From NCBI GenBank assembly GCA_041402045.1, contig JAWKSZ010000009.1, positions 1 through 64,000 of the forward strand: a stretch of DNA of 64,000 bases. Reading direction: 5' to 3'. Position 1 is the first letter of the stretch; every line of letters begins with the position of its first letter. The notes below the pieces were generated by a model that saw nothing but the letters and a program-made list of their open reading frames with translations, had not been told where the DNA came from and did no database searches. The stretch is from JAGQRJ01 sp041402045 (GTDB taxonomy: Bacteria > Planctomycetota > J058). The position numbers and the translations under genes are program-made. This document shows positions 47,765 through 55,943 of this stretch, piece after piece.

Positions 47765-49072
47765 TCACACCGGGCGCACCACCGAGATCGCGCGCCGGGT
47801 GGGGGCGAACAGCTCGCGGGTCGCGGCCAGCACCGCCTCGGCGTCGAGGGCCTCGAGCTGCTCGAGGTAGCCCGAGAGGCTCCAGCCCTCGAAGTGGGCG
47901 TCGGTCTCGCGGCTCGCGAGCTGCTCCACCGAGTTGAAGCCCTTGAGGTAGGTCCCCCAGAGCTTGTTGCGGATCCGGCGCACGGCCTGGGGGTCGAAGC
48001 CGGTGTCGAGCACCCGCGCGACCTCGTCGGCGGTGGCCGCGACCAGGGCGTCGGGGTCCGCGGTCTCGCCGCCCAGGAGCGCGTAAGCGTAGCCCCCGCG
48101 GCTGGCGGTGTAGTAGTAGCTGAACGAGGGGTCGATCAGGTTCGAGGCGTAGTGCCGCGCGTAGAACGGGCTCGAGCGCCCGAACAAGAGCTCGAGGGCC
48201 ACGAACACGTCGAGGGTCGTCTTCAGCCGCCCCGGGCCGTCCACGAGCGGCGCGCCCTTGTAGCCCACGAGCACCTTGGGCAGGGCCACGGGCATGTGGA
48301 CCTCGATCCGCTCGGCGGCGATCTCCTCGGGCTCGTCGAGCTCGCCGCGCAGGATCGGCGCGGCCTGAGGCACGCCGCGCCGGGCGTGGCGCTCGGCGAG
48401 GTCGCGCTCGAGCTGCGCGCGCACGACCTCGGGCTCGAGGTCGCCGGACACGCAGAGGAACATGTTCGCGGGCTGGTAGAAGGTGCGGTGGCAGAGCTCG
48501 AGCTCGGCCTTCTGGATCTGGGCGATCGACTCCAGGCTGCCCGCGGTGTCGATCCGCACCGGGTGCCGGTGGTAGAGCGCGCGCATGAGGTTGAGCTGCC
48601 CCTGGGTGTCCGGATCGTCCTCGTACATCCGGATCTCCTGGGCGATCACCTTGCGCTCTTTCTCGATCTGCTCCTCGGTGAAGTAGGGGTCGGTCACGAA
48701 GTCCAGGAGCAGCTTGAGGCAGGTCTCGAAGCCCTGGTTCGCGGTGAAGTGATACGCGGTCTCGTTGGCCGAGGTGTAGGCGTTGGCCGAGGCGCCGACC
48801 TGGGCGAACTGGTCGAACACGTCGCCGGCCTCGTCCTCGAACAGCTTGTGCTCGAGGAAGTGCGCGATCCCCTCGGGGAGGTCCCGCGCCGCCTGCTGCC
48901 CCGCGGGGACGAAGCGGTTGTCGAGGGAGCCGTAGCCCACGGTGAGCACCGCGAAGCGCTTCTGGAAGCCGCGCTTGGGCACGACCGCCAGGGGCAGGCC
49001 GTCCGAGAGCGCGCCGTGGAACACGGTCTCGCCGAGCTGGTCGTGGCGGACCTCGCGCAGGGGCGTCGTCAT
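47765..49072 (-). CDS. M16-family zinc metallopeptidase (YmfH-like)
   Basis: A 435-residue peptidase starting at ATG 49072. The inverted zinc motif HFLEH (His71, Glu74, His75) lies in EGIAHFLEHKLFED. The distal glutamate is expected in KERKVIAQEIRMYEDDPD. This is the catalytic partner of the YmfF/YmfH pair known from Bacillus. A non-catalytic M16 protein is encoded just upstream with a 4-nt overlap, so the two should form a heterodimer clamp that degrades peptides. Last gene of a five-gene chain led by a Ser/Thr kinase. No signal peptide, hence cytoplasmic. Confidence 0.88.
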   Translation of the reverse strand: MTTPLREVRHDQLGETVFHGALSDGLPLAVVPKRGFQKRFAVLTVGYGSLDNRFVPAGQQAARDLPEGIAHFLEHKLFEDEAGDVFDQFAQVGASANAYTSANETAYHFTANQGFETCLKLLLDFVTDPYFTEEQIEKERKVIAQEIRMYEDDPDTQGQLNLMRALYHRHPVRIDTAGSLESIAQIQKAELELCHRTFYQPANMFLCVSGDLEPEVVRAQLERDLAERHARRGVPQAAPILRGELDEPEEIAAERIEVHMPVALPKVLVGYKGAPLVDGPGRLKTTLDVFVALELLFGRSSPFYARHYASNLIDPSFSYYYTASRGGYAYALLGGETADPDALVAATADEVARVLDTGFDPQAVRRIRNKLWGTYLKGFNSVEQLASRETDAHFEGWSLSGYLEQLEALDAEAVLAATRELFAPTRRAISVVRPV

Positions 49073-50385
49073 GCGGCCTCCTCGGCCGCGGGCTCGGCCG
49101 TGGGTTCCAGGAAGTAGACGGTGTCCAGGCGCAGCTGCTCGGCGGCCTGGGCGATCGCCGCGGGGTCGACCCGCGCCAGCTCGCTGATCACCAGCCCGGG
49201 CTGGCCCTCGCGCCCGCCCAGGCGCAGGGCGTAGTCGAGGTTCACGAGCCCGCTGGGGGAGTCGAGCAGGGACTCGAGCCCCTGCTGGTAGGAGAGCCGG
49301 GTGGCGATCAGCTCGCCCTCGCTGATCTCGCCCCGGGCCAGGGCCGCGACCTGCTCCAGGCACATGTCGCGGGTCTGCTCGAACTTGTCGCGGTCGATCC
49401 CGGCGTGGATCAGGACCAGGCCCTTGAAGCGCTCGAGGTTCGAGCTCGCGTCGTAGCAGAGCCCGGCCTTCTCGCGCACGTTCTTGAACAGCTTGGAGTG
49501 GGGGAACGCGCCCAGGATCCCGTTGGCCAGGAGCAGCGCCCAGTAGTCGGGGTCCTCGACCCGGATCTCCGAGCGCAGGCCCATGCACAGCTTGCCCTGG
49601 CTCACGGCCATGGGCTCGCGCAGCTCGCGCACCGGCTGCGGCGCCGGGTGCCCGGTCGTCCCGCGCAGGGCGGGCACGCGCGCGCGGCCCAGGCTCAGGC
49701 GCTCGCGGAGCACGGCCTCGGCCCGCGCGGGGTCGAAGGCGCCCACGACGTAGACGTCGAGCGGCGCCTCGGCCAGGAGCGCCTGCCGGCGCGCCTCGAG
49801 CCGCGCCCCGTCGATCCCGGGCAGGTCCTCGAGCCGCCCGTACTCGAACACGCCGTAGGGCTCGTCGGCGCACATGTGGCGCACGCAGGTCTCGACGGCG
49901 TAGGTCGCCTTGTCGTTGATCAGGCTCTGAATGAAGCGCTCGAGCTTGGCCTGCTCCTGGGCGGTGGCGCTCGCGGTCAGGGCGCCGCCCTCCTGCAGGG
50001 GGTCCTGGAACAGGTCGAGCAGGAGCCCCAGCCCGCGGTCGAACACCCCCTCGCCCTCGGGCAGGAACGCGTCGCCGATCGTCTCCAGGCGCGCGGTCAG
50101 CACCTGGGACTCGCCGAGCTTGAGCACGTCGACGCCCAGGCTCGCGCCGAAGAGCTGCTCGCAGGTCTCGCTGATCGCCTGCATGCTCGGCAGGCTGCGG
50201 GTCCCGTGGCGCAGGACGTAGGGCAACAGCGCGGTCTCGGTGGCCCGCTCCGCCGAGAGGTCGCTGCGCCAGAACAGCTTCACGGCGACCGTCTTGAACT
50301 TGTCGGTGGGGGCCAGGTGCAGGCGCACGTCGCCGGGCAGCTCGACCCGCTGGAAGTGCCCGCTGAACCCCTCCGGCTGGCTCAG
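49069..50385 (-). CDS. M16-family non-catalytic partner (YmfF-like)
   Basis: About 438 residues, close to the ~426 of Bacillus YmfF. It has the M16 fold (HLAPTDKFKTVAVKLFWRSD, then LPYVLRHGTRSLPSMQAISE) but no HxxEH. The C-terminal lobe includes GLCYDASSNLERFKGLVLIH and EELIATRLSYQQ-like segments. No ATG, GTG or TTG is found in the expected place. A CTG at 50385 would overlap the previous stop as CTGA, exactly like the other junctions in this chain, and gives LSQPEGFSGHFQRVEL as N-terminus. A GTG further in would delete the first strand. I choose the CTG but mark it as inferred. Confidence 0.8.
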   Translation of the reverse strand: MSQPEGFSGHFQRVELPGDVRLHLAPTDKFKTVAVKLFWRSDLSAERATETALLPYVLRHGTRSLPSMQAISETCEQLFGASLGVDVLKLGESQVLTARLETIGDAFLPEGEGVFDRGLGLLLDLFQDPLQEGGALTASATAQEQAKLERFIQSLINDKATYAVETCVRHMCADEPYGVFEYGRLEDLPGIDGARLEARRQALLAEAPLDVYVVGAFDPARAEAVLRERLSLGRARVPALRGTTGHPAPQPVRELREPMAVSQGKLCMGLRSEIRVEDPDYWALLLANGILGAFPHSKLFKNVREKAGLCYDASSNLERFKGLVLIHAGIDRDKFEQTRDMCLEQVAALARGEISEGELIATRLSYQQGLESLLDSPSGLVNLDYALRLGGREGQPGLVISELARVDPAAIAQAAEQLRLDTVYFLEPTAEPAAEEAA

Positions 50386-51320
50386 GAGCGGCCTCCGAGG
50401 GTCCGCACCAGGTGCGCGCGGATCCGGCGCACGCTGTCGGGGACGCCGGCGAACTCGGCGCTGGCCCGCCCGCCCACGTCCCGGATCCGCAGGCGCGCGG
50501 CGCCGCCCAGCCCGGCCACGTTGAAGGTCCGCACGAGGCCCGGGCGCTCGACCCCGGCCTCGACCTCGCGCCGGCGCACGTGCACCACGCCGCTCTGCAC
50601 GCGGTGGATCTCGCAGCGGTAGGAGACGATCGCCTCCTTCTGGCGCACGCGCTGCTCGCCCAGGCCGACGCGGCGCGCCGGGCGCGGGGGACCCCCGCCC
50701 GGGTTCAGCTCGCGGATCAGCTGCAGCAGCGCCTCGACCACGTGGAAGTCGTCGGTGGGCAGGAGCCCCAGCCCCAGCCGGTCCGCGGCGGGCGGGCGGT
50801 AGACCGGCTCCTCCACGTCGCGGGGCAGGACCTCGGTGTCGACGCCGGCGTGCTTGAGCTGGCGGCTGAGCACGCGGCGGATCTCCGACTTGGCGTCGTT
50901 GGCCCACACCCGCACCTGACCCAGCGACCAGCCCTCGCGCACCCGCGCCTGGACCAGGGGCGGGAACTCGCGGGGGTCGGTGGGGCGGGTGAAGTTGAGC
51001 CGGACCCGGGCGTCCTTGCCGATCCCCAGCAGCTCGAGGGCGCGGTGCTCGCCGCCGGGCTCGGTGATCTCGGTGGTCAGCGCGAGCACGCCCTGGCCCA
51101 GGTGCGCGCTCTGCATGCGGTAGGTGAACGCGGGGAGCACCTCGCGCTCCTCGACCTCGGTCAGGGGGCGGGGGATCCCGCCGACGATGTCGAAGGCCAG
51201 GTGGCGGAGCAGCTCGTCGAGGGGCAGCTCGAAGGCCTGGGGGGAGAAGGCGAGGACGCGCGGCGCGCTGGCCAGGGTCTGCTCGATCTCGAACGGGTCC
51301 AGAAGCGAGGGGGTGCTCAC
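50382..51320 (-). CDS. hypothetical cytoplasmic protein in the kinase-peptidase chain
   Basis: A 312-residue protein starting with GTG 51320 (GTGA overlap). I do not recognise it. It is alpha/beta with no TM. Segments include ELPLDELLRHLAFDIVGGIP, RALELLGIGKDARVRLNFTR and EIRRVLSRQLKHAGVDTEVL. The C-terminal ~100 residues have alternating basic strands (EIHRVQSGVVHVRRREVEAG). Position between a membrane protein and the two M16 peptidases, with 4-nt overlaps on both sides, implies a shared task with them. Function unknown. Confidence 0.55.
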   Translation of the reverse strand: MSTPSLLDPFEIEQTLASAPRVLAFSPQAFELPLDELLRHLAFDIVGGIPRPLTEVEEREVLPAFTYRMQSAHLGQGVLALTTEITEPGGEHRALELLGIGKDARVRLNFTRPTDPREFPPLVQARVREGWSLGQVRVWANDAKSEIRRVLSRQLKHAGVDTEVLPRDVEEPVYRPPAADRLGLGLLPTDDFHVVEALLQLIRELNPGGGPPRPARRVGLGEQRVRQKEAIVSYRCEIHRVQSGVVHVRRREVEAGVERPGLVRTFNVAGLGGAARLRIRDVGGRASAEFAGVPDSVRRIRAHLVRTLGGRS

Positions 51321-52045
51321 GGCTTCCTCTTCAGGAACAAGGTGAGGAGAACGGATACGGGCACGAGCAGCGGGGCGGACGCACCCATGAGGGCGGCGCC
51401 CCAGCCGAAGCGCATGGAGACGGTGTTCAGCAAGCCTTCGACGCCCGGGGTGGCGGAGCCGACGGCGGCCACCCCGCTGGCGTCGTCGCCGACGCCGGGG
51501 GCCAGGGCGCCGGCGCGGGTCACCTCTTCGATCACCCGGCGCAGGGTCGAGGGGGCCACGCTCAGGGCGTGGAAGGTCGCGCCGACGGCGGCGGCCACCA
51601 GCAGGCAGGCGATCAAGAGCGGCCAGTCGAGGGTCGCGCTGTTGGCCAGGTTGAACCCGGCGAAGAACAGGACCGCGAGGCAGCTCCAGAGCACGGCGTG
51701 GGCGAGGAACCCTGGGCGCTCCCAGAAGCCGGGGGTCGGCGGGTCCTGGTCGAGGTCGAGGTCGACCTGCACGGTCTCGGTGCCCACGGCGGCCACGCCG
51801 CCCTCGAGGGCGGCCAGGCTGCGGTCGAAGTCGGTGGTCGTGGTGACCCAGCGGAAGTCCGCGCCCCACACCGGCTCGCCCACGGGCTGGTCGCGCACGT
51901 GGGTCTGATACCAAGGGCCCTGGGAGCCCACGAGGCACAGCCCGCTGAACAGGAGCAGGACCGCGAGCGCGGCGCGGCGCAGGCGCAGCACCCGCTTCCA
52001 GGCCGCCTGCTCCTGGCGCTTGGCCTCTTCGGTCTTCTTGCTCAC
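51317..52045 (-). CDS. polytopic membrane protein in the kinase-peptidase chain
   Basis: A 242-residue protein starting with GTG 52045 (GTGA overlap with the kinase stop). A basic cytoplasmic start (VSKKTEEAKRQEQAAWKRVL) precedes TM1 (LAVLLLFSGLCLVGSQG). An extracytoplasmic loop of ~70 residues follows, then three more TM segments (AHAVLWSCLAVLFFAGFNLA, DWPLLIACLLVAAAVGATFH, ASAPLLVPVSVLLTLFL). No motif assigned. It may be a membrane partner or target of the kinase encoded just upstream. Confidence 0.6.
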   Translation of the reverse strand: MSKKTEEAKRQEQAAWKRVLRLRRAALAVLLLFSGLCLVGSQGPWYQTHVRDQPVGEPVWGADFRWVTTTTDFDRSLAALEGGVAAVGTETVQVDLDLDQDPPTPGFWERPGFLAHAVLWSCLAVLFFAGFNLANSATLDWPLLIACLLVAAAVGATFHALSVAPSTLRRVIEEVTRAGALAPGVGDDASGVAAVGSATPGVEGLLNTVSMRFGWGAALMGASAPLLVPVSVLLTLFLKRKP

Positions 52046-53112
52046 CGCGCGCGCTCCCCGGCCCAAGCGACCTGCACGAGCTGGGGCAGGGCCCAGGCCG
52101 CGAGGCCGAGGGCGACCCAGCCGAGGACCAGCGCCGCGCAGCCGCTGGGGGCGGAGCGCGCCATGACCCCGCCGCGCCGCTTGCGCTTGCGCTTGGGCGG
52201 GGTGCGCCCGGAGCTGCTCGAGCTCAGGTTCGAGGAGGACTCGCTCAAGGGCTCGACGGGGCCGAACTGCGACTCCCCGGCCCGGGCTCGGGCCAGGGCC
52301 AGGAGCTTGACCGCGTCGGCGGCGCTGGCCGGGCGCTCCTCGCGCTCCTTGGCCATGAGCGTGGTGATCGCCTCGCGGGTCGAGGTCGCGAACTTGGTGG
52401 GGTCGTCTATGTCCTCGGGCCACTCGCTGAGGATCCGCTGCATGGTCACCGGCGGGGCGTCGCCGCGCCCGAAGGGGAAGCTCCCGGTGAGCATGGTGTA
52501 GAGCGTGCCGCCGAGGGCGAACAGGTCCGAGCGCACGTCGAGGTCCCGCGCCCCCCGGCACTGCTCGGGGGAGAAGAAGGCCACGGTCCCGAGGGAGTAG
52601 CCATCGGCGGTGAGCGAGGCGTCGCCCTCGACCTTGGCCAGCCCCAGGTCCGCGAGCTTGACCGCCCCGTCGTCGCCGAGGAGCACGTTCTCGGGCTTCA
52701 CGTCGCGGTGCACCATGCCGTGCTCTTCCGCGGCCTCGAGGGCGCGGGCGATCTCCCCGGCGATGTGCAGGGCCTCGTCCTCGGAGAGGGAGCCCTCGCG
52801 GTTGAGCCGGTCGCTGAGGTCCTCGCCCTCGACCAGCTCCATGGCGAACCAGTAGCGGCCGTCGCACACCCCGGCCTCGTAGGCCCGGACCACGTTCTGG
52901 TGGTTGAGCCGGGCGGCGGCCTTGGCCTCGCGCAGGAAGCGCTCGCGGTAGTCGAGGTCCCGGGCGGTGTGCTCGTGCAGCACCTTGAGCGCAACTCGCC
53001 GCTCCAGACGGGTTTGAAGCGCGACGTAGACCGTGGCCATGGCCCCGACCCCTCGAACTTCGAGGAGCTTGTAGCCAGGGATCTTGGGGCGCACGGCGGT
53101 CACGGCGCGCAT
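52042..53112 (-). CDS. membrane-anchored Ser/Thr protein kinase
   Basis: A 356-residue eukaryote-like kinase. It has the GVGAMATVYVA loop, VALKVL lysine, GMVHRDVKPENVLL catalytic loop, LADLGLAK (DLG variant of DFG, still with the Asp) and GTVAFFSPEQ. A Ser-rich then Arg/Lys-rich juxtamembrane stretch (PPKRKRKRRGG) leads to one C-terminal TM segment (ALVLGWVALGLAAWALPQLV) and almost no outside domain. All catalytic residues are present. It heads a leftward chain ending in two M16 peptidases, each junction a 4-nt overlap. Substrate unknown; chain products are candidates. Confidence 0.9.
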   Translation of the reverse strand: MRAVTAVRPKIPGYKLLEVRGVGAMATVYVALQTRLERRVALKVLHEHTARDLDYRERFLREAKAAARLNHQNVVRAYEAGVCDGRYWFAMELVEGEDLSDRLNREGSLSEDEALHIAGEIARALEAAEEHGMVHRDVKPENVLLGDDGAVKLADLGLAKVEGDASLTADGYSLGTVAFFSPEQCRGARDLDVRSDLFALGGTLYTMLTGSFPFGRGDAPPVTMQRILSEWPEDIDDPTKFATSTREAITTLMAKEREERPASAADAVKLLALARARAGESQFGPVEPLSESSSNLSSSSSGRTPPKRKRKRRGGVMARSAPSGCAALVLGWVALGLAAWALPQLVQVAWAGERAR

Positions 53113-53286
53113 TATGGTGATCCACCCGGGGTCTTGTCCACGGCAAACGTACGCGCCCGCCGGACGACACGTAGCGACAATTCGCTGCTGTCAAGCGACT
53201 TGCGACGGAACGCCCATTCCTGGCGAAGTCGGAAGGTCTGCCGCGCGCGCCGCCGGACCTCGGGGGTGTCTCTCCGCCGATCGCGC

Positions 53287-53292
53287 TACACT
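53287..53292 (+). promoter_or_regulatory. -10-like TACACT before the helicase-nuclease gene
   Basis: TACACT 24 nt upstream of the GTG at 53317, with CGGAGG in between. The intergenic space shared with the divergent kinase gene is about 200 bp and otherwise empty. Confidence 0.3.
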
Positions 53293-53316
53293 CCTCGGAG
53301 GTCCGCTCCCCCCGAG

Positions 53317-55896
53317 GTGTCCTTGGCGATCCGGTTCGACGACGTTCTGCGCACGGTCAGCCTCTCGGTGCGCGACCTCGCCGGCGACGACGACCACCGG
53401 TTCAGCGGTCCGGCGCCGCTGACCCTGCGCCGGCGGGCCCACGTGGGCCGAGTCGAGCACGAGGTGCACCAGGGGGCGCGGGAGGCCGAGGTCTCTTCCT
53501 ACCGCCGCGAGCGCTCGCTGCGCTACGAGACCCGAGTCGGCGACTGGACCGTGATCGTCAACGGACGGATCGACGGGATCTACACCGACCCCCAGGGCTC
53601 GACGGTGATCGAGGAGGTCAAGACCGTCGTCGCCAGCGACGCCGAGCTGGCTCAGATCGGCGAGGACAGCGTCCCGAGCTACGCGCTCCAGCTCCGGCTC
53701 TACCGCTACCTGCTGGAGGAGACCGCCGCGGGGCTCGAGTTCGGCCCCGACGCCCCCGAGATCGCGCTGCACCTGTGCTGGATCGCGCTGCCCAGCCGCG
53801 CGCAGAAGACGGTCGAGGTCTCCTACGACCCCGCGCGCTGCGCGAGCCTGATCCAGGACCGGGTGGCCGAGCTCGTGATCCGCCACGAGCGCGAGCGCAA
53901 GCGCACCACCCGCCGCCAGGCGCTGAAGGTCCCCTTCCCCCACCCCGAGCCGCGGCCGCACCAGACCGAGGTCGCCGAGCGGATCGCCGCCGCCCTCGAG
54001 GCCGGGCGCCCGATCCTGGTCTCGGCCCCGCCCGGGATCGGCAAGACCGCGGCCGCGCTCACCGGCGCCCTGCGCCACGCCGCCGCGATCGGGGGCCGGG
54101 TGCTCGTGCTCTCGGCCAAGACCACCCAGCAGGCGATCTACGCGCGGACCCTGGAGCTCATGCGCGAGGCGGGCTCGGGCGCGCGGGGCGTGATCCTCCG
54201 CGCGCGGGAGAAGGGCTGCCTGAACCACGTGGTCGACTGCCGGCCCGAGGCCTGCGAGTTCGCCCGGGACTACGTGCAGAAGCGCGACCGCAGCGGGGCG
54301 CTGGAGCGCCTGCGCGAGCTGCCGGTGATCGACCCCGAGCGCGTGCGGGCCGAGGCCGAGGTCCACCGCTTCTGCCCGGTGGAGGCGTCCTTGGACCTTA
54401 CCGAGGACGTGGAGGTGATCGTCGGTGACTACAACTACGCCTTCGACCCCGCCGCGGTCCTGCGCCGCATGTTCGTGGACAAGGAGCCCACCGACGTCGT
54501 GCTCCTGATCGACGAGGCCCACAACCTCTACGAGCGCGCGCGGCGCACCCACTCGCCGTCCTTGAGCGGGGCCGAGCTGCTCGAGCTCGGCGCGGGGCTC
54601 GAGCGCCGGCAGGACAAGCTCAGCCGCGCGGCGCGGGCGACCCTCGGCGAGCTCCTCGACTACCTGGCCCGGGTCGAGGGCGGACAGCTCACCCCGCTGG
54701 CCGCCCCGGAGCCCGCCAAGCCCGCGCCCCCGCGCAACCACGAGCTGTTCGGCGGCGGGGCGACCCCGGCCCCCGCCCCCGCGCCGCCGCCGCAGCCCCG
54801 GGCCCAGCCCCGGGGCGGGGTCGGCGGCCCACGCCCGATCGAGCTCGACCGGGCGCTCCTGGGCCGGCTGCGCGATCAGCTCGAGCAGCTCACCGTGGCC
54901 CTGTTCGCCAGCGGCGGGGCCAAGGGCTCGGCGCGGGAGGAGCCGCTGGTCCTGCTCAGCCGGCGCCTGAGCTCGTTCGTGAGCGTCATGGAGCTCGCGG
55001 GGCCCGAGTTCGCCGAGCTCTACCTGCCCCGGGCCGGCGGCACGCTCAAGATCCTGTGCAAGGACCCCTCGCGGCTCCTGGCCCGGCGGGTCAAGGCCTG
55101 CGCGGGGGCGGTCGCGGTCTCGGGGACCCTCGACCCCCTGCCCTTCTACCGCGACGTGCTGGGCTTCGGCCCCGACGCCGAGCTCGTGGCCTGCGCCAGC
55201 CCGTTTCCGCCCGAGCGCCGGCGGGTGCTGATCCTCGACCGGCCGTCGACCACCTACCGCGAGCGCGAGCGCGACCTCCCGATCGTGGAGGACGCGGTCC
55301 GCGCGGTGATCGCCGCCCGCGCAGGGAACTACCTGGTGTGCTGCCCGTCCTTCGCCTACCTCGAGGGCCTGGCCGCGCGGCTGCAGGCGGTCCCCGGCCA
55401 CGAGGTCCTGCGCCAGGAGCGCAGCATGTCCGAGGACGACCGCCGCGCGACCCTCGAGCGCCTGCGGCGCTCGACCCAGGGGCAGGCGCCGCCTGGGGTC
55501 CTGTTCTGCGTGCAGGGCGGGATCTTCACCGAGGGCGTCGACTACCCGGGCGAGCTCTGCGTGGGCGCGATCGTGGTCGGCCCGGGGCTGCCCCAGGTGA
55601 ACCTCGAGCGCGAGCTGATCCGCGCCCACTGCCAGGAGCGCTACGGCGCCGGCTTCGACTACGCGTTCCTCTACCCGGGCATGAACAAGGTGATCCAGGC
55701 CGCGGGGCGGGTGATCCGCACCCCCGGGGACCTGGGGGTCGTGGCGCTGGTGGGCCAGCGCTTCGCCACCCGGCGCTACGCGAGCCTGCTCCCCCGGGAC
55801 TGGTATCGCGAGAGCCCGCGGGAGCTGATCAGCCACGATCCTTACGGAGACCTGACGCGCTTCTGGGCCGGGGTCGAGGGCGCCCGCGCGATATAG
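53317..55896 (+). CDS. Cas4/RecB-like nuclease fused to XPD/DinG-type Fe-S helicase
   Basis: An 859-residue protein from GTG 53317. Residues ~40-200 form a PD-(D/E)XK nuclease: GRIDGIYTDPQ (D86), VIEEVKT (E100, K102) and ALQLRLYRYL matching QxxxY (Q125, Y129). The helicase part has motif I SAPPGIGKT (~238-244). Four Cys follow for a 4Fe-4S cluster (C301 in EKGCLN, C308, C313, C353 in HRFCPVE), then DEAH (399-402), a Pro-rich linker (~466-510) and motif VI QAAGRVIRTPGD. 5'-3' unwinding linked to nuclease action in repair is inferred from XPD, DinG and Cas4 relatives. No cas genes nearby. Confidence 0.88.
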   Translation: MSLAIRFDDVLRTVSLSVRDLAGDDDHRFSGPAPLTLRRRAHVGRVEHEVHQGAREAEVSSYRRERSLRYETRVGDWTVIVNGRIDGIYTDPQGSTVIEEVKTVVASDAELAQIGEDSVPSYALQLRLYRYLLEETAAGLEFGPDAPEIALHLCWIALPSRAQKTVEVSYDPARCASLIQDRVAELVIRHERERKRTTRRQALKVPFPHPEPRPHQTEVAERIAAALEAGRPILVSAPPGIGKTAAALTGALRHAAAIGGRVLVLSAKTTQQAIYARTLELMREAGSGARGVILRAREKGCLNHVVDCRPEACEFARDYVQKRDRSGALERLRELPVIDPERVRAEAEVHRFCPVEASLDLTEDVEVIVGDYNYAFDPAAVLRRMFVDKEPTDVVLLIDEAHNLYERARRTHSPSLSGAELLELGAGLERRQDKLSRAARATLGELLDYLARVEGGQLTPLAAPEPAKPAPPRNHELFGGGATPAPAPAPPPQPRAQPRGGVGGPRPIELDRALLGRLRDQLEQLTVALFASGGAKGSAREEPLVLLSRRLSSFVSVMELAGPEFAELYLPRAGGTLKILCKDPSRLLARRVKACAGAVAVSGTLDPLPFYRDVLGFGPDAELVACASPFPPERRRVLILDRPSTTYRERERDLPIVEDAVRAVIAARAGNYLVCCPSFAYLEGLAARLQAVPGHEVLRQERSMSEDDRRATLERLRRSTQGQAPPGVLFCVQGGIFTEGVDYPGELCVGAIVVGPGLPQVNLERELIRAHCQERYGAGFDYAFLYPGMNKVIQAAGRVIRTPGDLGVVALVGQRFATRRYASLLPRDWYRESPRELISHDPYGDLTRFWAGVEGARAI

Positions 55897-55897
55897 T
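55892..55897 (+). promoter_or_regulatory. -10-like TATAGT inside the helicase stop region
   Basis: TATAGT overlaps the helicase TAG and lies 46 nt before ATG 55944. The leader has a short AGTGCT...AGCACT inverted repeat and GGGAGGA as ribosome binding site. Confidence 0.35.
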
Positions 55898-55943
55898 GCT
55901 GGGGGCTGCACTTCTGAAGCACAGCACTCCTCGGGAGGACCCC

